A DNA stretch of 64,000 nt, from NCBI RefSeq assembly GCF_016803395.1, contig NZ_JAEVHL010000008.1, positions 1-64,000 on the forward strand, read 5' to 3'. This document shows, piece by piece, positions 48,883 to 56,958 of this stretch. This DNA comes from Micromonospora tarensis (GTDB lineage: Bacteria; Actinomycetota; Actinomycetes; Mycobacteriales; Micromonosporaceae). Each line of letters opens with the position of its first letter. Position 1 is the stretch's first letter. The translations under genes were made by a program, and so were the position numbers. A model generated the notes under the pieces. It did no database searches. It saw only the letters and a program-made list of their open reading frames with translations, and was not told where the DNA came from.

Positions 48883-50733
48883 TCACTGGAACGACGCGTC
48901 GTCGACGAGCAGGCTGTCGGTGCCCTCCGCCGTCTCGACGTAGAAGGCGGCGCTGGACAGCGTGCCGCTCCACGAGACGGTCGCCGTGCCGGTGAGCTGG
49001 GTCCAGCCGTTGGCGTTGACCCCCGCCGCGGGGGTCAGTTGGAGGTAGCTGGTGGTGCCGTTCGCGGTGAGCGACAGTGTCGCCTTCGCCGACGGCGTGC
49101 CGCTCTGCGCGCGTACCCAGACGCTCGTGGTATAGCTCTTGCCGTTGGTGAGCTTCGAGGTCACGTCCTGGCTGGGGCCGTTCCACGCCGCGGTGCGCCC
49201 GGTGATCGACAGCGACCCGCCGCCGCCGTGCGCGACGCTGGTGTTGCGGGAGAGCGTTCCGCTGCCGTGCAGACCCCAACCCGTCGTGCCGTTCTCCACG
49301 TCGCCGTTGCTGAGCACGTTGCCGCCGCTGCCGGTGCCGCCGCTGAACTGCCACCAGTTGATGTTGAACAGGTTGCCGCTGCCGCCGGCGAAGCGCAGGT
49401 ACAGGTCATGGGTGCCGGTCGCACCGCTGACCGCGCAGGTGGTGGTGGTCCAGGTCTGCCAACCGCCGGTGCCGCCCACGGCGCACGTCCCGACGACCGG
49501 GCCGCTGGCGCTGTCGAGGCGCACCTCGATCCGGCCCCCGCTGGTGGCCGAGGCGACCCGGGCGCTGAAGGACGTCGCACCGGCACCGAACCCGACACCC
49601 TTGACCTTGATGTGGTCGCCGTTCTCGATCCAGCCGACGTTCATCCCGCCCTCGCTGGACACCTCGGTCTCGATACCCGAGCCCCAGGCGATCGTCTCGG
49701 CCTCCTGCCGCACGTACGGGTTCAGGGTGCCGCTCTGCGGCGCGCCGGTGCTGGTCATGTTGATCGTCGGGATCGTGCCGTTGGAGTTGTAGGTGAACTT
49801 CTCCACCGCGACCGACCGGGTGTAACCACTACCGCCGGGCAACGCTCCGTTGTGGTAGAAGAAGTACGACCCACCCTGGAAATCGATCACGCCGGCGTGG
49901 TTGGTGAAGCTCGCCCCCTGCCGCGGCATGATCGTGCCCCGGTACGTCCACGGGCCGGTCGGACCGGTGGCGGTCGAGTACGCGATGAACTCCGAGCAGC
50001 ACTCCGCCGCGAACACGTTGTAGTACAACCCGTTGCGCTTGAACACCCACGGACCCTCCTCGTAGAGGGTGGGACGGCTCGCGTTGCCGTTACGGGTGCC
50101 GAAGCCCGCCGTGGTCAGCTGAATACGCGTCGCGCTGCCCGAATAGGAGATCATGTCCGCGTTCAACTTCACGTACCACAACCCGGGGTTGCCCCAGTAG
50201 AGGTAGGCCTGCCCGTCGTCGTCGATGAAGACCGTCGGGTCGATCTCGTTGTTGCCGACCAGGGGCCGGCCGATGGCGTCCCGGAACGGGCCGGTCGGGC
50301 TGTCGCCCACCGCCACCCCGATGACCATCTGCCCATTCGAGCGCTGGCGTACCGGCACGTACCAGTAGAACTTGCCGTTGCGGGCGATGACCTGGCCCGC
50401 CCACGCGTTGGCGTCCGCCCAGGAGAATGTCGCCAGGCTCAGCGGCGAGCCGTGGTCGGTCCAGTTGACCATGTCGGCCGACGACCAGACCCGCCATTCC
50501 TTCATCGTGAAATACGTCGAGCCGTCCTCGTCATGGCCGGTGTAGAGGTACACCCGGCCGTTGTGCACCAACGGCGCCGGGTCGGCGGTGTAGATGTGCT
50601 GGACGATCGGGTTGTCCGCCTTGGCGGGCGTGGCCGGCAGCAGCGCGAGGCCGCAGACGAGGCTGGCCAGCCAGGCGACGGCGCGCCGGGCCCGGCCGTT
50701 GGTCCGGGTTGTGGTTCTCTCGTTCACCTTCAC
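48883..50733 (-). CDS. Secreted GH43 arabinofuranosidase/xylosidase with CBM6 and CBM4/9-like modules
   Basis: A 616-residue enzyme. The GTG start (VKVNERTTTR) follows GGGAG; the signal peptide ends LLPATPAKA. The propeller (about 40-330) has the base Asp in IYTADPAPLVHNGRVYLY, pKa Asp in EIDPTVFIDDDGQAYLYWG and acid Glu in YEEGPWVFKRNGLYYNVF. The CBM6 module starts YVRQEAETIAWGSGIE, and a CBM4/9-like module (NVLSNGDVENGTTGWGLHG) closes the protein. Likely role is removal of arabinose side chains from xylan. A perfect LacI-type palindrome lies 117 bp upstream. Confidence 0.93.
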   Translation of the reverse strand: MKVNERTTTRTNGRARRAVAWLASLVCGLALLPATPAKADNPIVQHIYTADPAPLVHNGRVYLYTGHDEDGSTYFTMKEWRVWSSADMVNWTDHGSPLSLATFSWADANAWAGQVIARNGKFYWYVPVRQRSNGQMVIGVAVGDSPTGPFRDAIGRPLVGNNEIDPTVFIDDDGQAYLYWGNPGLWYVKLNADMISYSGSATRIQLTTAGFGTRNGNASRPTLYEEGPWVFKRNGLYYNVFAAECCSEFIAYSTATGPTGPWTYRGTIMPRQGASFTNHAGVIDFQGGSYFFYHNGALPGGSGYTRSVAVEKFTYNSNGTIPTINMTSTGAPQSGTLNPYVRQEAETIAWGSGIETEVSSEGGMNVGWIENGDHIKVKGVGFGAGATSFSARVASATSGGRIEVRLDSASGPVVGTCAVGGTGGWQTWTTTTCAVSGATGTHDLYLRFAGGSGNLFNINWWQFSGGTGSGGNVLSNGDVENGTTGWGLHGSGTLSRNTSVAHGGGGSLSITGRTAAWNGPSQDVTSKLTNGKSYTTSVWVRAQSGTPSAKATLSLTANGTTSYLQLTPAAGVNANGWTQLTGTATVSWSGTLSSAAFYVETAEGTDSLLVDDASFQ

Positions 50734-50849
50734 GGTTGCTCCCACAGAGAGTGCGCGATGCGCGGGATCTGGGTCGATGAGCCACCGCTGCCGGACTGTT
50801 GATCGAGCGGGCGTCACGGGCCCACGCCGAGCACCACGACCGGCGGCCG

Positions 50850-50863
50850 TGTTAGCGCTAACA
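50850..50863. promoter_or_regulatory. LacI-type operator, site 3 (perfect palindrome)
   Basis: TGTTAGCGCTAACA is a perfect 14-bp palindrome 117 bp upstream of the GH43 start. It is the best copy of the set and defines the consensus. Confidence 0.8.
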
Positions 50864-51208
50864 GATTGCGGTTGAGTCGTCCCCTCCCGTGTCTGACCTG
50901 GATTTTCGAGTGGTGCGAGATGCCCGTCGTAACCACTTCGCAGCATTGCGGTATTGACGTTGACATCCACGATTTACGATGCACCGTACTGAGCGGCAGG
51001 GCGGGCGTCAACGGCGGACCGAACGCCCGTCCCCGTCGATCTCGGTGACCCCCTGTCACCGCCCCAGGCCCCGGCGACACCGATCCGGAGCGTCCGCGAT
51101 CCATCTCGGACGGCAGCGGCCGGGGTGTCGCGGCGCGACGCCGCCGGAAGAACCGCGGGAGAGCCCGGCGCGGCATCCGGGGGTTGCGGGCATGTTAACG
51201 ACGAACTA

Positions 51209-51222
51209 TGTTAGCGATCACA
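51209..51222. promoter_or_regulatory. LacI-type operator, site 4
   Basis: TGTTAGCGATCACA matches 12 of 14 consensus bases and lies 222 bp upstream of the GH127 start. Confidence 0.55.
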
Positions 51223-51443
51223 TCGATGTGCCGCGATAGGCGTCTGGGGTGGGCACCCGGCGTCCACGCAGGCAGCTTTCCGCCACCACCAACCTCGACC
51301 CACGGCGCCCTTCCGTCGCCAGGAGCGGGGCGGCAGCTTCGTGGCTCCCGCCACCGACCTGACGGGGCACCACCTGGGAGCTGACCAGGCAACACCCGCA
51401 CGCCATCTTCCGCACCACCCGTCACCGTCCCTTGGAGGTTCCC

Positions 51444-53774
51444 ATGCCACCGCCGCTCAGCCGCCGCCATCTGCTCCAGGCCGCCGGCGCCACAGTGGTG
51501 CTCTCCGCTACCGGCGCCGCTGTCACCCCCGGCAGCGCGGGTGCGGCCGTCGTACCGCCAGCCCGGGCCGACATCGGGGTCTCGGCGTACGCGTTCGACC
51601 TCGGTCAGGTCCGGCTGACCTCCAGCCGCTGGATGGACAACCAGACCCGAACGCTCAACTACCTGCGGTTCGTCGACGTCGACCGGATGCTCTACAACTT
51701 CCGGGCCAACCACCGGCTGTCCACCAACGGCGCCGCCACCAACGGTGGCTGGGACGCGCCGAACTTCCCGTTCCGGACGCACATGCAGGGGCACTTCCTC
51801 ACCGCGTGGGCGTACGCGTACGCGGTGCTGGGCGACACTACCTGCCGGGACAAGGCCAACTACATGGTGGCCGAGATGGCCAAGTGCCAGGCCAACAACT
51901 CCGCCGCCGGGTTCGGCGCGGGTTACCTGTCCGGCTTCCCGGAGTCCGACTTCACCGCCCTCGAGGCCCGGACGCTGTCCAACGGCAATGTGCCCTACTA
52001 CTGCATCCACAAGACCCTCGCCGGGCTGCTCGACGTCTGGCGCTACATCGGGAACACCCAGGCCCGTACGGTCCTGCTGGCCCTCGCCGGCTGGGTCGAC
52101 ACCCGGACGAGCCGGCTGAGCTCCAGCCAGATGCAGTCGATGCTGGGCACCGAGTTCGGTGGCATGAACGACGTGCTCACCGACATCTACCAGCAGACCG
52201 GCGACAGCCGGTGGCTGACCACCGCCCAGCGCTTCGACCACGCCGCCGTGTTCAACCCGCTGGCCGCCAACTCCGACCAGCTCAACGGGCTGCACGCCAA
52301 CACCCAGGTGCCCAAGTGGGTGGGCGCCGCCCGCGAGTACAAGGCCACCGGCACCACCCGCTACCGGGACATCGCCAGCAACGCGTGGAACATCACCGTC
52401 GGCGCGCACACGTACGTCATCGGCGGCAACAGCCAGGCCGAGCACTTCCGGGCGCCCAACGCGATCGCCGGCTACCTCAGCAACGACACCTGCGAGCAGT
52501 GCAACACCTACAACATGCTCAAGCTGACCCGGGAGCTGTGGCTGATCGACCCGAACCGGACCGACTACTTCGACTTCTACGAGCGCGCGCTGACCAACCA
52601 CCTGATCGGTGGACAGAACCCGGCCGACAGCCACGGCCACATCACCTACTTCACCCCGCTGCGGCCGGGTGGCCGGCGGGGTGTGGGCCCGGCCTGGGGC
52701 GGCGGCACCTGGAGCACCGACTACAACTCGTTCTGGTGCTGTCAGGGCACCGGCCTGGAGATCAACACGAGGTTGATGGAGTCCATCTACTTCTACAACG
52801 GCACGACGCTGACCGTGAACCTGTTCACGCCGTCGGTGCTGACCTGGTCGCAGCGCGGCATCACGGTCACCCAGAGCACCAGCTACCCGGTCAGCGACAC
52901 CACCACCCTGACCCTGTCCGGAACGATGAGCGGCTCGTGGAGCATCCGGGTGCGGATCCCGGCCTGGACCAGCGGCGCGACGATCGCCGTGAACGGCACG
53001 GTGCAGAACGTCGCCGCCACCCCGGGCAGCTACGCCACCGTCACCCGCAGCTGGGCCGCCGGGGACACCATCACCGTGCGGCTGCCGATGCAGGTCACGA
53101 TGCGGGCCGCCAACGACAACAGCTCCGTGGCCGCCGTCACCTACGGCCCAACGGTGCTCGCCGGCAACTACGGCAACACCGCGCTGAGCGCCCTGCCGGC
53201 CCTGACCGTCAGCTCGATCACCCGGACCAGCACCAGTTCGCTCGCGTTCACCGCCAGCGCCAACGGGTCCACTGTGAACCTCGCCCCCTTCCAGGACGCG
53301 CACGGCTACAACTACACCGTCTACTGGAACACCGGCGGTGGCGGCAACACCGGCGGCAGCTACCGGCTGGTCAACGTCGGCACCGGGCTGGTCCTCGGCA
53401 TCCAGAACATGTCCACCGCCGACGGTGGGCTGGCCGTGCAGTGGGGTGACACCGGCACCGCCGACCACAACTGGGTGATGGTGACCGACGGCAACGCGGT
53501 CCGGTTCCGCAACGTCAACAGCGGCAAGGTGCTGGGTGTGGAGAACATGTCCACCGCCGACAACGCCCGGGTCCTGCAGTGGGCGGACAACGGCACCGCA
53601 GACCACCGGTGGATCCTGGTGGACAACGGCGACGGGACCTACAAGATCCGCAACGTCAACAGCAACAAGCTGCTCGGCATCCTGAACGGGTCGACCGCCT
53701 ACGGCGCGCAGGCCGTGCAGGATCCGGACAACGGCAGCGCGGACAACCGTTGGCGGCTGGTCCGCAACGCCTGA
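51444..53774 (+). CDS. Tat-exported GH127-type beta-L-arabinofuranosidase with CBM13-like tail
   Basis: A 776-residue enzyme. SRRHLLQAAGATVVLSATG is a twin-arginine signal, so export would be folded. The (alpha/alpha)6 GH127 domain (about 45-590) shows the cysteine-zinc site: CEQCNTYNMLKL (Glu and Cys) and SFWCCQGTGLE (paired Cys, one the nucleophile). The beta-sandwich follows, then a ricin-type trefoil of about 135 residues with repeated GTADHNWV/HRW motifs. GGAGG precedes ATG 51444. It would release L-arabinose from arabinan, arabinoxylan or extensin-like glycans. A cytosolic GH127 would be more common, so secretion is notable. Confidence 0.92.
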   Translation: MPPPLSRRHLLQAAGATVVLSATGAAVTPGSAGAAVVPPARADIGVSAYAFDLGQVRLTSSRWMDNQTRTLNYLRFVDVDRMLYNFRANHRLSTNGAATNGGWDAPNFPFRTHMQGHFLTAWAYAYAVLGDTTCRDKANYMVAEMAKCQANNSAAGFGAGYLSGFPESDFTALEARTLSNGNVPYYCIHKTLAGLLDVWRYIGNTQARTVLLALAGWVDTRTSRLSSSQMQSMLGTEFGGMNDVLTDIYQQTGDSRWLTTAQRFDHAAVFNPLAANSDQLNGLHANTQVPKWVGAAREYKATGTTRYRDIASNAWNITVGAHTYVIGGNSQAEHFRAPNAIAGYLSNDTCEQCNTYNMLKLTRELWLIDPNRTDYFDFYERALTNHLIGGQNPADSHGHITYFTPLRPGGRRGVGPAWGGGTWSTDYNSFWCCQGTGLEINTRLMESIYFYNGTTLTVNLFTPSVLTWSQRGITVTQSTSYPVSDTTTLTLSGTMSGSWSIRVRIPAWTSGATIAVNGTVQNVAATPGSYATVTRSWAAGDTITVRLPMQVTMRAANDNSSVAAVTYGPTVLAGNYGNTALSALPALTVSSITRTSTSSLAFTASANGSTVNLAPFQDAHGYNYTVYWNTGGGGNTGGSYRLVNVGTGLVLGIQNMSTADGGLAVQWGDTGTADHNWVMVTDGNAVRFRNVNSGKVLGVENMSTADNARVLQWADNGTADHRWILVDNGDGTYKIRNVNSNKLLGILNGSTAYGAQAVQDPDNGSADNRWRLVRNA

Positions 53775-53794
53775 CATCCACCCCGCTCGACGTC

Positions 53795-53830
53795 TCACCG
53801 GCGCGGCCGATCGACCGGCCGCGTCGGTGA
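53795..53830. terminator. Terminator after GH127
   Basis: A 15-bp stem with one G-T type mismatch (53795-53809 with 53816-53830) and a 6-base loop lies 21 bp after the stop. Confidence 0.65.
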
Positions 53831-53936
53831 CGCCGGGCGGGTGGACGGCGGCGGTCGTACAGTGGAGAGGGTCCTGGCCCCCGTGAACCAGGCGGACGTG
53901 CCGGCTCGTGCCGCGCCTCCGCCCGGAAGGAGCACA

Positions 53937-54874
53937 GTGAACCGCCCCCTCCGCACCGCGCTCGGCGGCGCGCTGACCGCCGCCCTGCTGACCTCCCTCG
54001 CCGTCACGCCCGCACAGGCGCACCCCGCGGCGCGGCCACCGGCCGTCCTCGCCCTCCCCGACGGGTTCCAGCCCGAGGGCATCGCCACCGCCGGCCGGTA
54101 CGCCTACTTCGGCTCCCGCGCCACCGGCGCCATCCACCGCGTCGACCTGGTCACCGGCCGGGGCACGACGATCGGCGCGGCCACCGGCACCCCGTCGCTC
54201 GGCCTCAAGGTCGACAGGCGCGGCCGGCTGTTCGTCGCCGGCGGCACGGCCGGCGACGCCCGGGTGCTCGACACCCGCACCGGCGACGTGCTGGCCCACT
54301 ACCAGTTCGCCACCGCCCCGACGTTCGTCAACGACGTCGTGTTGACCCGCGACGCCGCGTACTTCACCGACTCGAACCGCCCCGTGCTCTACCGGCTGCC
54401 ACTCGGTCGCGGCGGCACCCTCCCGCCCGCCGACGCGTTCAGCACGATCCCGCTGACCGGCGCGTACCAGCAGGTCGGCACCGGCGTGAACCTCAACGGC
54501 ATCGTCACCACACCGGACGGCCGGGCCCTGATCGTCGTGCAGTCCACCACCGGCACGCTGTACCGGGTCGACCCGCGACCGGGGTGAGCACCCCGGTGGA
54601 CGTGCCCGGTCACACCTTCACCAACGGCGACGGCCTCCTGCTGCTCGGCCGCACCCTCTACGTCGTGCAGAACCGCCTCAACCAGGTCGCTGTGGTGCGG
54701 CTGAACCACGCCGGCACCGCGGGCACGCTCACCAGCACCATCACCGACCCGAACTTCGACGTGCCCACCACCGTCGCCAAGGCCATGGGCCGGCTCTACC
54801 TGCCCAACGCCCGGTTCACCACGCCACCGACCCCGACCACCCCGTACACGGCCGTCGCGGTCCGCGCGCACTGA
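53937..54874 (+). CDS. Secreted SMP-30/gluconolactonase-like beta-propeller protein (frameshifted)
   Basis: About 312 residues. GTG 53937 follows GGAAGGAG. A signal peptide (ALGGALTAALLTSLAVTPAQA) leads to a six-bladed propeller with FQPEGIATAGRYAYFGSRAT, APTFVNDVVLTRDAAYFTDS and GVNLNGIVTTPDGRALIVV. One G is missing near 54573; with it, TLYRVDP continues into STPVDVPGHTFTNGDGLLLL without a stop. Metal-binding Glu, Asn and Asp positions typical of SMP-30 are partly visible, but catalytic activity is not certain. Confidence 0.85.
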
Positions 54875-54878
54875 GCGA

Positions 54879-54913
54879 CCGAGGGGGTACGCCCACCGCG
54901 CGTACCCCCTCGG
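54879..54913. terminator. Terminator after the SMP-30-like gene
   Basis: A 14-bp perfect stem (54879-54892 with 54900-54913) and 7-base loop begin 4 bp after the stop codon. Confidence 0.85.
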
Positions 54914-55000
54914 CCACGCGCGGCACCGGCCGGCGATCGACCGCCGGTAAAGTCACCGACACCCCGGCGACGACTGTCGCCCCGTGCACCCGGAGTCCGC

Positions 55001-55869
55001 GTGGCCGTTGATCCGTACCGATTTCCGCGCCGCGCCCTGGCCGTCGTGTGTCTGATCGCCGCCGCCGGCCTGCCCGCCACACCGTCGATGACCGGCCCGC
55101 CCGGCGGCGACGGGTCGCGACCCACGGTCCTGCGGGTGCTCCAACTGAACCTCTGCAACAGCGGTCGGGCCGGCTGTTACACCGGCCGGGCGGTGACCAC
55201 GGCCGCCGAGGTGGTCAGCGTCGAGGTGCCCGACCTGGTCACCCTCAACGAGATCTGCCAGGACGACGTGGCCGTTCTGCGCCGGGTGTTCGAGGCCGTC
55301 CACCCTGGTCGGACCGTCGTGTCCGCGTTCCGGGCCGCCCCCGACCGGCCCAGCGGCGACGACACCCGGTGCCGCAACGGCCAGCCGTACGGCGTCGGGC
55401 TGCTCACCCACCTGCGGACGCCGAACACCCGGCACACGGTGTACGGCGGAGTCCACCCGACGCAGGACCTGGCAGACCCGGAGGTACGCGCCTGGCTCTG
55501 CGTCAACGTCGAGGGCACAGTGCTCGCCTGCACGACGCACCTGGCGGCCACCGGCTACCGGGTCGCGCTCGCCCAGTGCGGCCACCTGCTCGACACGATC
55601 CTGCCGACGATCAGCCGACGCGCCGGGTACCAGCCCATCGTGCTGACCGGCGACCTCAACCTCCGCGCCGGCGGCGACCCGGACGTGCGGTCCTGCACCC
55701 CACCGGGCTACCAACGCGTCGACGACGGCCGGCTGCAACACCTGCTGGCCACCACCGACATCACGCTCTGTTGTCGCAGGTCGGTGCCCACCCGCGGGGC
55801 CACCGACACCCCGGGCTGCTGGCCACCCTCACCATCGACAGGAGCCGGCCCGGTCGCCCGTCGACCTGA
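55001..55869 (+). CDS. Secreted endonuclease/exonuclease/phosphatase family protein (frameshifted)
   Basis: About 289 residues. A short hydrophobic leader (RALAVVCLIAAAGLPATPS) suggests export. The DNase I-like fold shows LRVLQLNLCNSGRAGCYTGR, the metal Glu in LVTLNEICQDDV, the GDLN motif in PIVLTGDLNLRAGG and a C-terminal HPGLLATLTI with the catalytic His. That last part is in another frame; one base is missing near 55775. Four conserved cysteines fit an extracellular enzyme. The substrate could be DNA or a phosphodiester. Start GTG 55001 is not strongly supported. Confidence 0.8.
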
Positions 55870-55912
55870 ACCTCCCCGCACACACGACCACGGCGGACCG
55901 GTCGCCCCGACG

Positions 55913-56794
55913 TCAGCGGGAGGTGTCCCGGCGGGACGGGAACGGGGTACCCGGCCGACCGAGCGTGGAGCGGGCCCGCAACCCGACCGGGTCCGGAGCG
56001 GGGGTGGACGGCTCGGCCGCCTGGTCCAGGACCCGCCGCCCGTCCAGGTACGCGGAGGCGGCCCGATCGTCGTCGGTCGGGCCGGCGAGCAGGGCGTAGA
56101 GCAGGCCGACCACCCCGAAGATGACCGCCAGCATGATCGGCACCAGCAGGGTGCTCACCCCGGCCCCGCTCACCTCCGCCGCCCGTTCGTGGCGGTGCAC
56201 GGACAGGGCGCTCATGCCGGTGAAGTGCATCCCGTTCACGGCGACACCCATCACCAGGGCCGAGGCGAAGATGGCCAGCCCACGCCGGACGGTCATCGCG
56301 AGCCACAGCGCGACGGTCGCCGCCACGACGGCGATGACCACCGAGAGCACCACCCGGTCGGTGTCGTAGCCGAGGCTGCCGTTGAGGCGCATCGCGGCCA
56401 TCCCGGTGTAGTGCATGGCGGCCACCCCGGCGCCGGTGAAGACGCCGCCGGCGATCAGTCGGACCGGATTCAGCCGACCGGTGCCCACGATGGCCAGGCC
56501 GATGCCGACCGCCACCACGGCGATGGCCGTGCTGGCCACGGTCAGCGGCACGTCGTAGCGGATCCGGGCGTTCTGCACGGCGAAGCCGAGCATCGCCATG
56601 AAGTGCATGGCCCAGATGGCGGTGCCACCCAGCGCCCAGGCCGACAGCAGGCCCCACCACGCCCGCTGGCCACTCGTGCGCGCGGTACGGATGCGTCCGG
56701 CACAGATCAGACCGAGGATCGACCCGAGCACGGACAGCGCGTAGCTCAGCGCGGGCGTGATCCACCCGTACTCAAAGTGATTGATTTCCGCCAC
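55913..56794 (-). CDS. MHYT-domain integral membrane sensor protein
   Basis: A 293-residue membrane protein with seven hydrophobic segments. Three MHYT-type motifs are seen: AIWAMHFMAMLGF, VAAMHYTGMAAMRL and VNGMHFTGMSALSV. The conserved Met and His residues are thought to bind copper and to sense a diatomic gas. Unlike many family members it has no GGDEF or EAL output domain, only a 60-residue polar tail. GTG 56794 (VAEINHFEYGW) has GGGGAG upstream. It lies downstream of helY on the same strand. Confidence 0.9.
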   Translation of the reverse strand: MAEINHFEYGWITPALSYALSVLGSILGLICAGRIRTARTSGQRAWWGLLSAWALGGTAIWAMHFMAMLGFAVQNARIRYDVPLTVASTAIAVVAVGIGLAIVGTGRLNPVRLIAGGVFTGAGVAAMHYTGMAAMRLNGSLGYDTDRVVLSVVIAVVAATVALWLAMTVRRGLAIFASALVMGVAVNGMHFTGMSALSVHRHERAAEVSGAGVSTLLVPIMLAVIFGVVGLLYALLAGPTDDDRAASAYLDGRRVLDQAAEPSTPAPDPVGLRARSTLGRPGTPFPSRRDTSR

Positions 56795-56849
56795 GGCGGC
56801 TTTCTCCCCATTCGTTACCGGCGCGTCAACAAGACGCCCTGGCAATGAT

Positions 56850-56880
56850 CAGGGGTGCCGTGATCAGGTGCGATAGCACC
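56850..56880 (-). terminator. Weak hairpin between helY and the MHYT gene
   Basis: GGGGTGC (56850-56856) pairs with GCACCCC (56874-56880) over a 17-base loop, 79 bp after the helY stop. Confidence 0.4.
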
Positions 56881-56958
56881 CCCGGGCTATCCGAGGGGTG
56901 CCGTCGCGGTGACCGTCAGCTGCGTCGATTCGCCAGCGGCCATCACTGAACGTAACGG

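Larger units (their letters stand above)
50734..51443. other. Divergent regulatory region between GH43 and GH127
   Basis: A 710-base stretch with no gene. It carries two copies of the LacI-type operator (50850 and 51209), each nearer to one of the divergent genes, and a TTGACA box at 50960 with no clear -10. Open frames crossing it are shadows. Confidence 0.7.

Noticed and set aside
51195..54299. 1034-residue open frame antisense to GH127
   Set aside because: Same shadow effect; the plus-strand frame has a signal peptide, GH127 motifs and an RBS.
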